Shown here: one piece after another, positions 1 to 12,000 of the stretch
Position numbering within the stretch: the stretch's first letter is position 1
How the letters are laid out: every line of letters starts with the position of its first letter
NCBI GenBank assembly: GCA_000231825.2
Contig: JH720379.1
Span: 18,372-44,568, forward strand
Length of the DNA: 26,197 bases
Reading direction: 5' to 3'
Origin: Tetrahymena elliotti 4EA
Lineage: Eukaryota; Ciliophora; Oligohymenophorea; Hymenostomatida; Tetrahymenidae
Notes under the pieces: model-generated
What the model was told of the DNA's origin: nothing
What the model saw: the letters and a program-made list of their open reading frames with translations, nothing else
Databases searched by the model: none
Position numbers and translations under genes: made by a program

Positions 1-51
1 ATTCAATTTTTATTTTTAAAAGTATCAATAAAATGTATGCCTAAGTATTAA

Positions 52-316
52 AATCAATACTCATTAAAGCTAAAAGATTAATTAAATTGTCATTAAAATG
101 CTGAAATAATGATTATTTTCATTAAATACCAGACTTTACTTACTTTTAGATAATCTAAAGGTTGTCATTAATATCATGATTTATAAAAATTATTATTTTA
201 ATAAAATTATATTTCTCTTTAATTTTGTAGCTAAAAACAACTAAAAAAATCTGAATATTAATACTTATTTATCTTTCTGCATCAGACATCTTTTATCTTT
301 TAATTAATTTTTTAGT
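52..316 (+). repeat. Left arm of long inverted repeat at window edge
   Basis: Reading from 52 on plus and from 26197 on minus gives clearly related sequence for about 265-275 bases, roughly 80 percent identical by eye with small indels. Shared blocks in the same order include CTCATTAAAGC, AGATTAATTAA, GACTTTACTTACTT, ATCTAAAGGT, AAAAATTATTATTTT, TTGTAGCTAAAAA, ACTAAAAAAAT and CATCAGACATCTTTTATCT. The similarity fades near 316. I see no ORF in it. It may be the end of a large mobile element, or simply two inverted copies of a dispersed repeat at which an assembly contig stops. Confidence 0.85.
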
Positions 317-794
317 TACTTTTATTTTATTTTTTATTTTTTATCAAAAAAAGCAACATTTTAATATCATAAATTAAAATTTATAATGAGAAACAATTTT
401 CTCAAAAATTTCTAAAATTTTAACAAAAGTAATAATAATAAACAATTTTTTTCATTTATTGCTGCAATTTAGTAAATACTAACTTAGCTTGATTAATTAA
501 TTAAAATTAATTTAATAAACATATTTAAATCTTAAGAAGTTAAGATAAACAAAAAATAATATTTTAAAAAATTGAAAAGAAAAAATTGTTTTAGAAAAAT
601 AATTATCTTAAATTTCATTAATGAAAAAATATTATTTATATTTGGTTTTTATGCATATAAAACGAAGAAATTAATTATATAAAGACTTACTCATTCATTT
701 CTTTACAAACACAAATTTGATATATACAAATAAATAAATAAATTAGCTTTTTGTTTATAAAATTTTAGAGTAAATCAAGAAACAGGAGACAGTT
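317..794. other. Non-coding A+T-rich stretch
   Basis: Very A+T-rich sequence with poly-A and poly-T runs and no coding pattern on either strand in the ciliate code. It lies just beyond the stop of the helicase gene, so it should include that gene's 3' untranslated region if it is transcribed. Confidence 0.6.
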
Positions 795-2692
795 TCAACA
801 GATGCCTAGATGGAAATTTTTATTGCAGCTCTCACATTTTATTTGTTTGATTTCGCTGTATTCGTTACACAAACTCTCAAACAAATTTTATATCCATTTA
901 AAATCAAAAGTATTTTAGTCATAAAAAGAATGTTGCTCCTTCGCCAATTTGTTTATTTTCTTCCATATTTCACTTTTTTTTTCATACATCAAGAAATTTC
1001 CTAAACAAATAAATCCTTATTTAGCCCTTGAGTAGGCAACATTAATTCTGTTTTCAAACTCCAAAAATCCGATTTCGTTTTGGCTGTTAGATCTTACACA
1101 GGACAGAATTACGATTTCATTTTCTTCTCCTTAATACTAATCAACTGTGCATACTTATATTTAGTAAAAAGGTATCTTAGATTTTAACAAACGCTAAATC
1201 AGTTACTATTGTGCTTTGTACATACAAAGGATTGTTATGTCTTTTTGTTAGAATTTCTTCTAATGTAAGATGTAAAAAGCTAACTTAATAGCATACAAAG
1301 CTTCGAAGTAGTTGACTTTTGAAGAGTATCCTCCATTTTGCTCAGGAAATTTATGCTGAATCATCTGCATACTGGATTTATGGTTGATATAACTTATTTT
1401 ATTGTATCTCTTCACACTTTTTTCATCAACATAGTTTTCACTATAGAAAAGTCTTGTGAAGTTGGCAAATTCAGTTCTCATTCTTCTTTGGTTTTGCTAT
1501 TAACAGACAATATGCTATCCTTTTATCAATCTTTCAAAGTAAGACAATCTAAGGTTGTAATCGCTTTGCATCTTTTGGCATCTTACTAGTGGTCTGAGCT
1601 GTTGGTGATCACCAATCTAGATCATGTGCTTGAGCCAAGGAGAGAGAATTGATACAAAATCTGTTTCCAAAATTTCACTTGCTTCTTCAACAAGAACTAT
1701 TTCAGATTGGAGTTCATCTAAAGCTTCATAATTCATTTGATATCCAGAGACTGTCATACCAATGATTGCAAATTAGGACATGAATTATGACATCTTGAAA
1801 GCATAACTTTATTCAGATTTTTTTTGTCTGTCTTCAAGATCTTTTGAGTAATTTTTCAATTACTGATCAATACTGAAAGCCAATTTAGACAAATATTTCT
1901 TAGAAGTATTGTTTTGATTAAGATTGAAAATAAGCTAGTTTAATGTACTCTTAATTTATCCCCATTGTTTTCCACTTGGAGCTAGCTTTCTAAAAGGGCC
2001 ATATTGTTACTCCACTGAATATTTCTTAATTTCTTCTTCGCTGATTCTACTTCCAATTCTTAAAATTGATTTTGTATATTTTTCTAATTTAAGAAGGATT
2101 GAGTCTAAGCTCTTATTCTTTTTACTGATAATTAATATGGGTTTGTGAGCCTTAGACTGATAAGTTTTCATCAAAGCATCAACTATTTAGCATCCCAAAT
2201 AGGTTTTTCCTGTTCCAGGTGGTCCTTAGATTATTGTATTTGATGTTTTAAAGGCATGCTTTAATGTTTCATATTGACTTTGATCAAGGTTTTATGATTT
2301 AGAAAGGATTACTTTTTAGAGAATTCAAAGTACTCTTCTTTGTTAGACTCATCTAAGAAATTATACTGAGGTGATTCTGGAATACCTTAGTTTTTCAAAG
2401 TGGAAGTCGGAAAAGCAATAGAATTCTTCTCTTTCTAGAAATATTAGATGCTTTTTAGAGCCAATTCAACTGGATACCAGTATTGAGTGGGTTGAAGTAA
2501 AAGATATTTACTTTCAATCTGATTGCCTTTTATTTCTGTATAAAAGTAATTAGATTAGTGACTGCATTAATAATTTACTAACACTTTGGTCAGAATCTCT
2601 CAAAAATTAATTTGATCAAAAATTTGTCTACATTAAAAAAAAATTAATTGCTCGTTATTGTCTCTGAAAAACAAAAGTAGAAGAAATACCAT
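795..2692 (-). pseudogene. SF1 RNA/DNA helicase, UPF1/ZNFX1 type; truncated and frameshifted
   Basis: On minus in the ciliate code this is a superfamily 1 helicase core. A Q-motif-like LDQSQYETLK is followed by Walker A GPPGTGKT (2202-2225). Next come motif II VEEASEILE (1665-1691), motif III GDHQQLRP (1590-1613), a QNQRRMR motif IV block, and motif V/VI with VRSN and NVAYSRAK near 1020-1110. The EEASEILE form and the segment YLLLQPTQYW upstream of the core are typical of the ZNFX1-like branch, whose members act in RNA surveillance and small-RNA pathways. Two lesions are visible: an in-frame TGA at 2600-2602, and a frame change between about 2285 and 2311 just before the Q motif. No GT-AG intron removes the second without deleting conserved residues. 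The N-terminus from the ATG at 2692 is short, and the NFX1-type zinc repeats of ZNFX1 are missing after the core. The end has only a CxxC and two further cysteines. The core is otherwise open, so it is either a young pseudogene or a gene with sequence errors. Confidence 0.85.
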
Positions 2693-3693
2693 TAAATAAA
2701 ATATTTTTAATTTATAAAATAGATTTAAAAAAAAGAATTAAGCTAATGAGTGTAGAAATAAAAAACAGCAAAAGAATAATTATTTTAAGATATATTTTTC
2801 TACTTTTATTTATTTCTGATGAATCACCTATATTTACTTACAGCTAGCTCTCTTTAGTCATCTAGAGTATCAAATTTTAATTGATTTTTTGAATATAACT
2901 GAACTATATTTGTTGTCTTTTAATTAGTGATTTGAAATTTATCTTTCTTTTCTATTATTATCACAAACTAGACAATCAATTCATTGAAAAGCTAATTAAT
3001 TTTATTTTACAAAAATTATTTATCTACTTTATTTAGAGTTAAACTTTTTTCATTTTAAAGGTATTTATAAAATATAAAATATTGAGTCCGAAGTGAGCTA
3101 AGTTTTTCATAATAGCCTCAAATTACAAAAGAATTTCTTTATTTAAATCACAATTTGCTCAGTCAAAAGTGACAAATTTAAATAATAAAAGTCATACAAT
3201 AAAATTTAAAATATCGTAAGAACAGAAATATTCAAAACTAGCTTTATTGGATAATTTTTGTGCTTACATTATTAAAAATAAAAGAAAGATTTATTACATT
3301 AAGATATAAAATAAGATTTATTTTGAGGAGATTTTATATTTATTTGTTTATTTATTAGTTTAAAATTTCATAGATTTCACAAATTCGCAACCAAAAAAAT
3401 TGTATAAAATTGCAAAGCGAAATATTTGAGAACTCAAAAAATATTGACTTCATCCCCTGGAAATAATTATTAAATTTTTTAACTAAAGGTAAAGATAATT
3501 GAACAAAGAAAAAAAGAAAGAAAGAACTTTAAATTTATGTTTGAATCAAAGTTGACTTGAAACTTGTTAATTATTAACTTAAGAAATGAATCGATGGATT
3601 GATATAATTAATATAATTTTTTAACTTTAGTTATATAGAATTGAATAAGAATTACAAAATAAAAAATATATTATCATTAAATATAAGTTTGAA
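2693..3693. other. Intergenic, no gene seen
   Basis: About 1 kb of A+T-rich sequence between the helicase remnant and the first phosphatase gene. It should hold the 5' end of the helicase transcript unit, if there is one, and the 3' end of the phosphatase. I see no conserved ORF, RNA or strong repeat. Confidence 0.6.
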
Positions 3694-5172
3694 TCAAACT
3701 TAGACAGATACTTCAATATCTCTAAATTCTTGGAAATTATTTGCATTTTATGTTTTTCTGGATTTGTAAAAAGCATATCCGCAGGCAAAAATAACGATTT
3801 GTTAAAAGACAATAGTCATGATATAGAGACTATTAGAAGTGGTGCTTTCATTTTCGTTACTATTTTATTGTACGAGAGTTGAGGTTTGGACAAGCTTTTC
3901 AGAAGCTGGTGGTGTAACTTGCATTTGAGCAGAAGTTTTCTTGGTAGATCCATTACAAACTGTATCGAAATCATTAACAAAGTAGTTAACTCTGTCAGTG
4001 AATTCTTTGATGGTGCAAACAGTTGAGTTTCTTTCACATAATTTCATAAATTTACCATCTCTTCTAATTTTAATGTAGAATTCTTAGTCCTTTACTTCAA
4101 CTCCATTTTCAGTGAATGTTTGATTAGCTTGATGCAATTCAAATATCAAACTAGAAGTAAAGTGGGGATAATCTTCACAATTGTAGTAAGGGGTGGTAGG
4201 TTAGAATTTATCAGGGAATCTTTTATTAAGAAGACAATCAATGCTTGTAAAGTTAAGTGCAGCACTAACTAAATGAACATTAGTGTCATGAGCACTGAAC
4301 ATAACCCATTTTAAACCATTTTAATTGTTTCCTTAGACTACAGGATTCATATATGCAAGTAATTAGTATAAGAAAGGAGTATTTAAAGCACGCAATAAGT
4401 CAGGTTAACCAAATTAGAAATTCCAAGAGAGAGAAGTAAGGTAAGTAGCGTTTTCTCTTAAATCGAAGGAGAAGTAAGGAACATATCTACCATTATATCT
4501 ATCGCATTCAAAAGTACTCTCTAAGCCATGCATATCATCAAAATTCTTAACAGTTTAATTGATAGCAATAGAGTATTACTCATATGTATTACTAAATTAT
4601 TAGTTGACGAAATTGATGGCATCTGATTTTTAGGCATAGAAAGCTTTTTTGAGCTTGCTATAATTATTGCAATTTGAGTCAGGTTGAAGAACAATATCTC
4701 CCTGAGTAAGTTAAGTGTGAATGGGGAGAACTTAAATGTTGTTGGGAAGAGCAGAAAGAGTTTAAGGCAAATAATTTTAAGCATCTTTGAAATATGGTAA
4801 AGTATATTCTTCACTTAAGTTTTATGGTAACTTATTTCCAGTGTATTCGGGGAACATACCTTAAATTTAAGAGGCAGCACTCATCAAAGTTCTATTGACA
4901 TCAGTAGATCTAACATAAATTTATGAATGATTGTAGTGATCAGGGATAAATCCTCTATATTCTTCTCTCAATTTCAAACCAAGATTATAATGTTATCTTT
5001 AACCAGTAGCAGTGAGTTCACCTGCATCAGCTGATTGTTATGGGCTGTCATACCAACTATTTAATGGGGCTCTAGCGCCATGACGATAGAGTTAAACTAC
5101 AAACTAAAGCTAAGCTTCAGCTTAAATAGTAAACAATATGATAAATAATATTGTTAAAGCTGATTTATTCAT
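3694..5172 (-). CDS. Histidine acid phosphatase A, membrane-anchored
   Basis: A single 493-codon ciliate-code frame (492 aa) with no intron. Residues 1-20 form a signal peptide (hydrophobic ALTILFIILFTI). The branch-2 histidine phosphatase signature YRHGARAP follows at 29-36, with H31 the expected phosphorylated histidine. The second catalytic motif, SAHDTN, has H295 and D296. Family members hydrolyse phosphomonoesters in lysosomes, phagosomes or outside the cell. Near the C-terminus a hydrophobic stretch (about 449-468, IMTIVFQQIVIFACGYAF) precedes a basic YKSRK and a short tail. This suggests a type I membrane form like mammalian lysosomal acid phosphatase. Many TAA and TAG codons fall inside conserved blocks, which fixes the genetic code. 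It lies 869 bp from the start of its paralog, in the same orientation, consistent with tandem duplication. Active-site motifs look intact, so it should be functional; the substrate is unknown. Confidence 0.95.
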
Positions 5173-6041
5173 GCTTTATTTCTAAGTATTTAGTGATTTT
5201 ATTAAAATTGTTAAATATCAATTCAAACAGATGTTATAACTCACTTTTCTTTTTGAAGATACAACCAATAGATATTTTCAAATCAGTATAATTGATGTTA
5301 AAAGACCTTATCTCTTCATATGTTTTTTAAGAATCAAAATATTTAGTGGTCTTTAATTAAAAACAAGTACAATCACTAAAGTTAAGTTTTACTTTCTATT
5401 CTCTTTATCTTTGTTATTCATTTTAACTATTTGAATTTATTTATTTCTTTATTTATAGGGTTTGCTTACTTTTTAAAAAATAATTTATTAAAGTTTAAAT
5501 CATAATCTACTATCATAAACGAACATCTTTACACTCAAACAATTTTAATCAAATGAAATTAAATTTTATAAAAGAATTTTTATTAAAAAGAGTTGTTAAA
5601 CTAAAATGAAAAAAATGATATTTTATGTTTGTTTCATAAAAAATGTAAGTTGTAAGTTAAGGGTTTTATGGGTGAAGTGTTTTTTTAAAAGTGTCAATAA
5701 TAACTAAAACAATAATAATACTTATGAAGAAAAGAAAAACCATACTAATAATTTTTAATAATTTGTTGGAATTATGATTACCTAAACTACTATAGTATTA
5801 AGAATACCTTTGAATTGAGGTATATTGAAAAATCTTTAAAACCAATTTATTGATGATTTTCACTAAAAATTTTAGAAATAGTATTTGGAAATACAATTAT
5901 GATAAAGACAACATGGACCAAATAAAAATTTTTTTCGAAAAATTTTGTTAACCAAAAACAAGGTTAATATTATTTAATTAAATATTTTGGTTTTTGATTT
6001 GATAATTATGATTGAATAAGTCGGAAAATAAATTGATGGTT
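5173..6041. other. Intergenic between phosphatase paralogs
   Basis: This 869-bp spacer holds the upstream region of phosphatase A and the 3' flank of phosphatase B. It is A+T-rich with T-tracts; no ORF, RNA gene or clear repeat was recognised. The promoter of phosphatase A should lie at its low-coordinate end, but I see no definable element. Confidence 0.55.
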
Positions 6042-7457
6042 TCACTAAGAGTTTCTGATATCTGCAGCTTCTATGTCTTTGAATTATTAAAAATTAAGTA
6101 AAGATTATTACTTTTAGAGTAATGTGTAAATATAAAATGCACAACCAGCAATGATTATAGATTGAGCAATAAGTCCACCTATATAATAAGATGTATAATC
6201 TTCTCCTTTTTAGGTAGTTACAGAGTCTTCTGTGTTTTGACAAACTGTGTCGAAGTTTAGCATGAAAGCTTGGATTCTTTAATTGAATTCATTGTAAGAA
6301 CATAATGTAGAGTTTTTGTCACAGAGCTTCATAAATTTACCATCTCTTCTGATTTTGAGGTAGTATTCATTTTTTTGAATTTAAACTCCATTTTCTTCAG
6401 TTAAGTCATCTGATAGATGTAACTCAAATATTAAATTTGAAGTGAAATGAGGATAATACTCGCAATTATAGAATACTTGATCTTTCTTTTTGTATTCTTC
6501 AAATCTCATGGCTAACAAGCAATCAATACTAGTAAAATTAAGGGCAGCACTTATTAACTGAACATTTGTATCATGAGCACTAAACATAACCCATTTAAGA
6601 CCTTATGTATTATTATTCTTTACTACAGGATCAGTATAATCAAATAAAGAGGTAAAGAAAGGTTGATTTAATCCTCTTAGTAAATCAGGTTAATTAAACA
6701 AGAAATTCCAAGAAAGTGAAGTCAAATAAGTTGAATTTTCTCTTAGTTCTTATGTGAATTCAGGGACATATCTACCATTTGCTCTATCACATTCAAAAAC
6801 CGATTCTAAAGAGTGCTAATCATCAAAATTTTTAACCTCCCTCCCTACTGCTTAAGAATATTATTTGTATGTTTCTGCAAATTATTAATTTATAAAATTT
6901 ATAGTTGATTGCTTATCTGAGTAAAAGCTATCTTTTATTTGTAAAAGATTCTTGCAATTAGATTCTGGCTAGAGAACTTTATCACCATTTTTAGATACAG
7001 TATGAATTGGTACTACTTAAATATTATTTGGTAAAGAATATTTGTTTTTTAGATAATTTTAAGCATTTGCAAAAGCAGGTAAAGTGTATTCCTCTGCTAA
7101 ATTATTAGGAAGAATATCTCCTGTTCCAGCAGGAAACATACCTTATAGCTATGATGCAGCACTCATTAACGTTCTATTTACATCTGAAGATCTTACATAA
7201 ATTTAACTATGGTTATAGTGGTCTGGAAGAAATCCATTATATTCGTTTCTCAATTATATTCCCAAATTATAATGTTAGCGTTAACCTGTAGCAGTTAATT
7301 GACCATATGTATCATTCTATTAATATGCATCATACCAATCTCCTAAAGGTCCTCTTGCTCCGTGGCGATATATTTCAAAGACAAATTTGAGTTTTGCCTA
7401 AACTTGAATTGATGCAATCAAAACAAGAATTAAAATTTAAATCTACAACTATTTCAT
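6042..7457 (-). CDS. Histidine acid phosphatase B, membrane-anchored
   Basis: A 472-codon frame (471 aa) with no intron, paralogous to phosphatase A along its length. An N-terminal hydrophobic signal sequence (about residues 4-17) leads to YRHGARGP at 30-37, with nucleophile H32. SAHDTN carries H295 and D296, the same numbering as in A. Shared blocks include HYNLG, DHYNHSQIYVRS, DVNRTLMSAAS, ENSTYLTSLSWNF and KIRRDGKFMKLC. The segment around residues 427-447 is hydrophobic and is followed by a polar tail ending in RNSQ, so the anchored topology is conserved. The linker before the membrane segment is shorter than in A, which explains most of the length difference. Synonymous sites have diverged extensively, so the duplication is not recent. 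Predicted role is hydrolysis of phosphomonoesters in a digestive or secretory compartment. Confidence 0.95.
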
Positions 7458-8023
7458 TTATTTATTTATCAATATATTAAATCCTTTTTCAAAAAATATC
7501 TTTTGTTTATCAATTTTAAATAAATTAACATTTAAAAAATCCCATATACAAACAAATAATCAACAATAATTATCTCAAAAGTCTTTTACTTTGAGAAATA
7601 AATTTTTCAGTATTAAAACTATTAATAGAACCTATTTCTGATAACAAACAAATACATACTTTTAAAAACATATTTTAAATTATAAATTTTCTTTTTTAAT
7701 ATTGTTAATGATCATTTGATTATTTTTCTTTTGTTTTATTAAAACATTATTCATTTTTAACTTCATATTTAAATTCTATTTTAGATATCAGATGCATCAA
7801 CAGAAATGACCTCTTATTCAAAATATTATTTTGATCAAAAATAGTTATAATTAAGATAAAATGAATAATTACTTGATAAAAAATCATCTCTGAATTACTT
7901 ATTATTTTACATTTTTCAAATTATTGAAAAGTTTTTTGAAATATGAAATGGTAAATTTAAAAAAAGTAAAAATAATAAGTGATTAAATAGAATAATTTTA
8001 ATGTAAATTAAACTATTGATTAA
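7458..8023. other. Intergenic between phosphatase B and tRNA
   Basis: About 570 bp of A+T-rich DNA separating the divergently oriented phosphatase B and tRNA gene. It should contain the phosphatase B promoter. I see no specific motif I would name. Confidence 0.55.
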
Positions 8024-8095
8024 GGGTTGTTGGTCTAGTGGCATGATTCTCGTTTAGGGTACGAGAGGTCCCGGGTTCGATTCTCGGACGACCCC
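8024..8095 (+). tRNA. tRNA-Pro (anticodon AGG)
   Basis: A complete 72-nt cloverleaf. The acceptor stem GGGTTGT (8024-8030) pairs with ACGACCC (8088-8094), with one G-T pair, and the discriminator base is C8095. The anticodon stem CTCGT/ACGAG encloses the loop TTAGGGT, giving anticodon AGG, read as IGG after deamination. The T arm contains GGTTCGATTC. Internal promoter boxes are present: A box TGGTCTAGTGG starting at 8031 and B box GGTTCGATTC at 8074-8083. There is no intron and no encoded CCA, as expected for a nuclear eukaryotic gene. Confidence 0.97.
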
Positions 8096-8097
8096 AA

Positions 8098-8104
8098 TTT
8101 TTTT
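8098..8104 (+). terminator. RNA polymerase III terminator (T7)
   Basis: A run of seven T residues begins two bases after the tRNA. This is the standard Pol III stop signal. Confidence 0.85.
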
Positions 8105-8311
8105 ACTTAAAGAAAATAGTTGAAACTTAATTATTATCTAAATTTTATCTAAATTCTTCAAAAAAAAATTCCTTAAAATTCAACAAAATAAATTTTGAAA
8201 TAATCTAAAAATTCATACTTTGAACATATTTTTTAGAATAAATGCTCAAAAATGTTAGAATTGCTAAGCTTTGTGTTATTTTTATCAAATTGATTTTTAA
8301 AAATTATAAAG

Positions 8312-8830
8312 AGAAAATAGAAGATATTTTAATAATTAAATTATTCACAAAATTTTTTGATAATAAAATGATGATTTTAAATAAATTACAATAAAAAGAA
8401 TTATATTATTTTTCATCTAAAATTTATTTACTGTTGTAGATTTCTCTTTATTAAAAAGCATTTGGCTAAGTATTAGATAAAGTCAATTAAAATTTATTAA
8501 CTGTTAATGATAATAAATTTCCCTTAATTTGGTTAAAAATAATAAGTATCAGATAAAATATATCAAGCAAGAAGAGGAAGAAATTTTAAGTAATAATTAA
8601 ATTGTTCACAAAATTTTTGATAATAAATTGATGTTTTAAATAATTTACATGAAAAAGAATTTTATTATTTTTCACCTAAAATTTATTTACTGTTGATTGA
8701 TGATATTAGATGTCTCTTTATTAAAAAGCATTTGGTTAAAATTGGAAAATATTAGATAAAATGTATTCAAATTTATAAATTGTTAATAATAATAGATTTC
8801 TCTTTATTAAAAATAGAAATTAACAAATTT
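8312..8830. repeat. Tandem duplication of a ~261-bp unit
   Basis: Two adjacent imperfect copies, about 8312-8570 and 8572-8830. They share, in order, TTCACAAAATTTTT, GATAATAAA, ATTATTTTTCA, CTAAAATTTATTTACTGTTG, TCTCTTTATTAAAAAGCATT and TATTAGATAAA. The offset between matching words is about 261 bases. There is no ORF. The rest of 8105-9000 is plain A+T-rich sequence and holds the 3' flank of the next gene. Confidence 0.85.
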
Positions 8831-9000
8831 GGAATAATTTTTTATAATTTGAGACTAACTGAACGAAGATGCAGAATAGGAAGTTTTACTTGGAATATAT
8901 TTACTTTATAAAGCTGTGAATTTTGAAATAGAAAAAAAAGGGTTGATTTTAAAAGTAGAATTGCTTGATTAGTAGTTTAATTGAGTTTGAATGATTTTTT

Positions 9001-12000
9001 TCAATAGTAGAATTCAAGGATTTGGTAGATAAGGTCTTTTCTAAATAACTTCAGTTTATAAATAGATCTGATTGAGAGATATATTAGATATCTTTTATTG
9101 AAATTAAATTAGTCGTTGATTTTTTTATGGGGAGTGATAACTTAGAAGGTAAATAGATTTTTAGGGATGTAGAGGAATGGAGATAGAAATTCGAAGTGTC
9201 TTAATTTATACTTAACGTTGTTGACTGCTTGGTCTTTATTTTGTTCAACTTTGATTTGAAAAGATACTAAATTTTATAATGTGAGTAAATTGTAGAATAC
9301 ACTTTTAGATTAATCTACAAACTTAAGGTCTTTTTCTTCATCTAAAATTTCTACATGCAACATTTTAGCTCTTAAAAAACCGAGGTATTCAATCAAGGTG
9401 TATTCTTCCCATATAGCCTATGGATTTTTGGTGAAGAAAACCTTCAAATCGAATATTTCATCCATTTATTGAAGTTTTTGAGCAAGTTAACTCTAGAATT
9501 AAGATGTTTTTGGATTTAAGATTAATTCCATATTTTTCAATTTAGAAAATACTTTGCTGAAATTAAAACACAAATTGCATTTAATAGATTAAATTTCCTA
9601 TAAGTTATCTTGTTGTGGTTTAGCTACTATTATAGAGACATTTTAATTGTAGTTGATTTCGAACTCTATCATATTTTTAGAGTTTTCATTTTCTATTATG
9701 TTGCTTCTTTATTTATTTTTACTTATTAAACTGTAACAAGCTGTAGTAATCAGTTTAATATAATTACCAAATTTAGATTCTAGGACAGATATGATTTCTT
9801 TTTCTAATGAAGGCGAGTTATTATTTAGCCATTTTTGTATTAATACTTATCTTTTAGAATTGAAGGAAAGAGATATATCTTATACATTGTATTGTAATAT
9901 TGGAAGATTTTGCATACTTGAATTTGTTAGAATGGATTTTTAAGTTAAATGAACTTTTTTTGTCTAATTTGGATTCTCAACAGGAAATCTGCTCTGAATT
10001 AATAAATCAAACCATAATATAAAATTTTTATTAATATTGTTTTAGTTGTTTTATTATTAAATGTTAATGTAAACTAAAGATATTTATTGAGTATTAATAT
10101 TCATCACATGAGTCAAGACACTATCTTAGTTTTACAAATTCTCAAAAGACTAGTATTGTATATGCATTTCACAAATCTTGTATCCAAGGCAGTTTATCAT
10201 TTATTAAAACTCTTATGCAAATGCCCAGTTTTTATTTTACACCAAAAACTATTTCAAAATTTTTAAATTAAATTTTATTCAAAAAAATTATCTCAAAATT
10301 TTAAATTAAAAAAATAAGATTTACTCTGTACATTCTTTGCAAGTATGAAAAAATGTTACTAAAATTCTGTTGAGAATTTTTAAATTATTCAAATTTAGAG
10401 GTTTCGATTCTTTCCTACATGAGATTGCTAGATTATATCTATTGTATTAGTTGAGCATCACTTGTGATTGTCATTTCTACATTAAGTAGTTCTTTTTAAG
10501 CCACATTACAAATTTGAAAGTAATTTTTTTATAAAATAACTGCAAATTAGCAGATTTTTCTTTGAAATATTTGAAGATTAATTTATTATTCTGGCCATTG
10601 ATTCATTTTAGACAGGACTTTATGGAATATCTCAAAGTAGATGTTTTGAATTATTGGCTTTTGATTGTTATTTTAATTACTTTTTTCAAAGAAATTAGAG
10701 TCTCTGATGATAATTTTTACATTTTATGTATGGATACTGATCATATTAGAAAGTGTATTTGAGAGAAAATCTTCAAATCTTTCATAACTATCTATGCATT
10801 CAATTTCTAATTGAAACTCATTTAAATATTTTTCTGATAAATTAGATAGCTTACTGTTTTCAAATTCATCTTTAGGAAGAACTAAAAGACTATGATTAGT
10901 TTCTTTAAATGTCTTAGATTTATCTTTAAGTCCAAACTCTTATACAGTATTAGGTTTATCTAAATTTTTGTCACTCTAAATATTCTTTTGACTATCAATA
11001 AAACTAAGTGATCCATTTTTATTTTATGATTTACTTTAAATTTAATTTTTTTTATCTAAATTAAATGAATATGGTTTCTGAATAGATTGTTAGATTTTAA
11101 ACGCTGATCTATCAGTTGTTTCTTCATCAAAATCATTAACATTTAATTGATCTTCAGAAATGTTGCTCTCTTCTTTAATTAAATTTAATTTAATATTTCC
11201 TATTTGCTTAATATTTTAAAGATGTTAAGTCTAACTAAGAGTTTTGTCATTCTCTTCAATCATTTTATTCAATTCAAGATTATTGTAAAAAAATGCATTT
11301 TTAGGAAAACCTTTCATCGATTTAGTAAAAATTGTATCTAAAAAATGATAAAGCAACTTAGAACTCCTAAAGCGATCTGTGCAATTAAAATTAAAAGAAC
11401 TATTATTACTATTGTCAGCATATTTAATAAAATGATTGCATTCTTAAATCCTCATCTTTAAATGAAAAGATTCCTCACATAAAATCAAATTATATTTAGT
11501 CAACTTTGTATTATAAAGCTTTAAATGAAATAATTATTAATAAAATTTTAACACAACAGAATTCTCTTCATTGTTTTTATTTTTTATCATCCTTTAATAA
11601 TTTTTTTGAATGTTTTAGAATTCTTAAATATAAATCTAAAGCTTAGAAACATTAAGTAAAATATTTTATTCAAGATAATCATATAAAACCATAAATTCAT
11701 CTTAATTCTCTTTGTTTTTTAAATATTATGATTTATTTCTTAATTTAAATATCGCCTATTACCATTTAATTGTTTTATTATTTCTACTCATCTATATTTT
11801 TAATATATCTGTTTTTTTCTTCAAACTAGAAGTGCTAATCTTCCCAACAAAATGTTAAATTTATTAACTCCCCCTCTTAACAACACTCTAAACAGTGCTG
11901 ATCAACGCTTTTATACTTTGTAAAATATCACTTGATTCAACCTAATTTGTATTCTAAATATTCTATTTCAGTTTATAAGACAAAGCCGCTCTTGTTAAAT

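Noticed and set aside
810..1004. Plus-strand ORF of 64 aa with a hydrophobic start
   Set aside because: It lies antisense to the helicase C-terminal coding region, whose minus-strand frame is supported by conserved motifs.
8091..8099. ACCCCAATT as a possible telomere-like CCCCAA word
   Set aside because: It is the 3' end of the tRNA gene and occurs once; there is no tandem C4A2 run.
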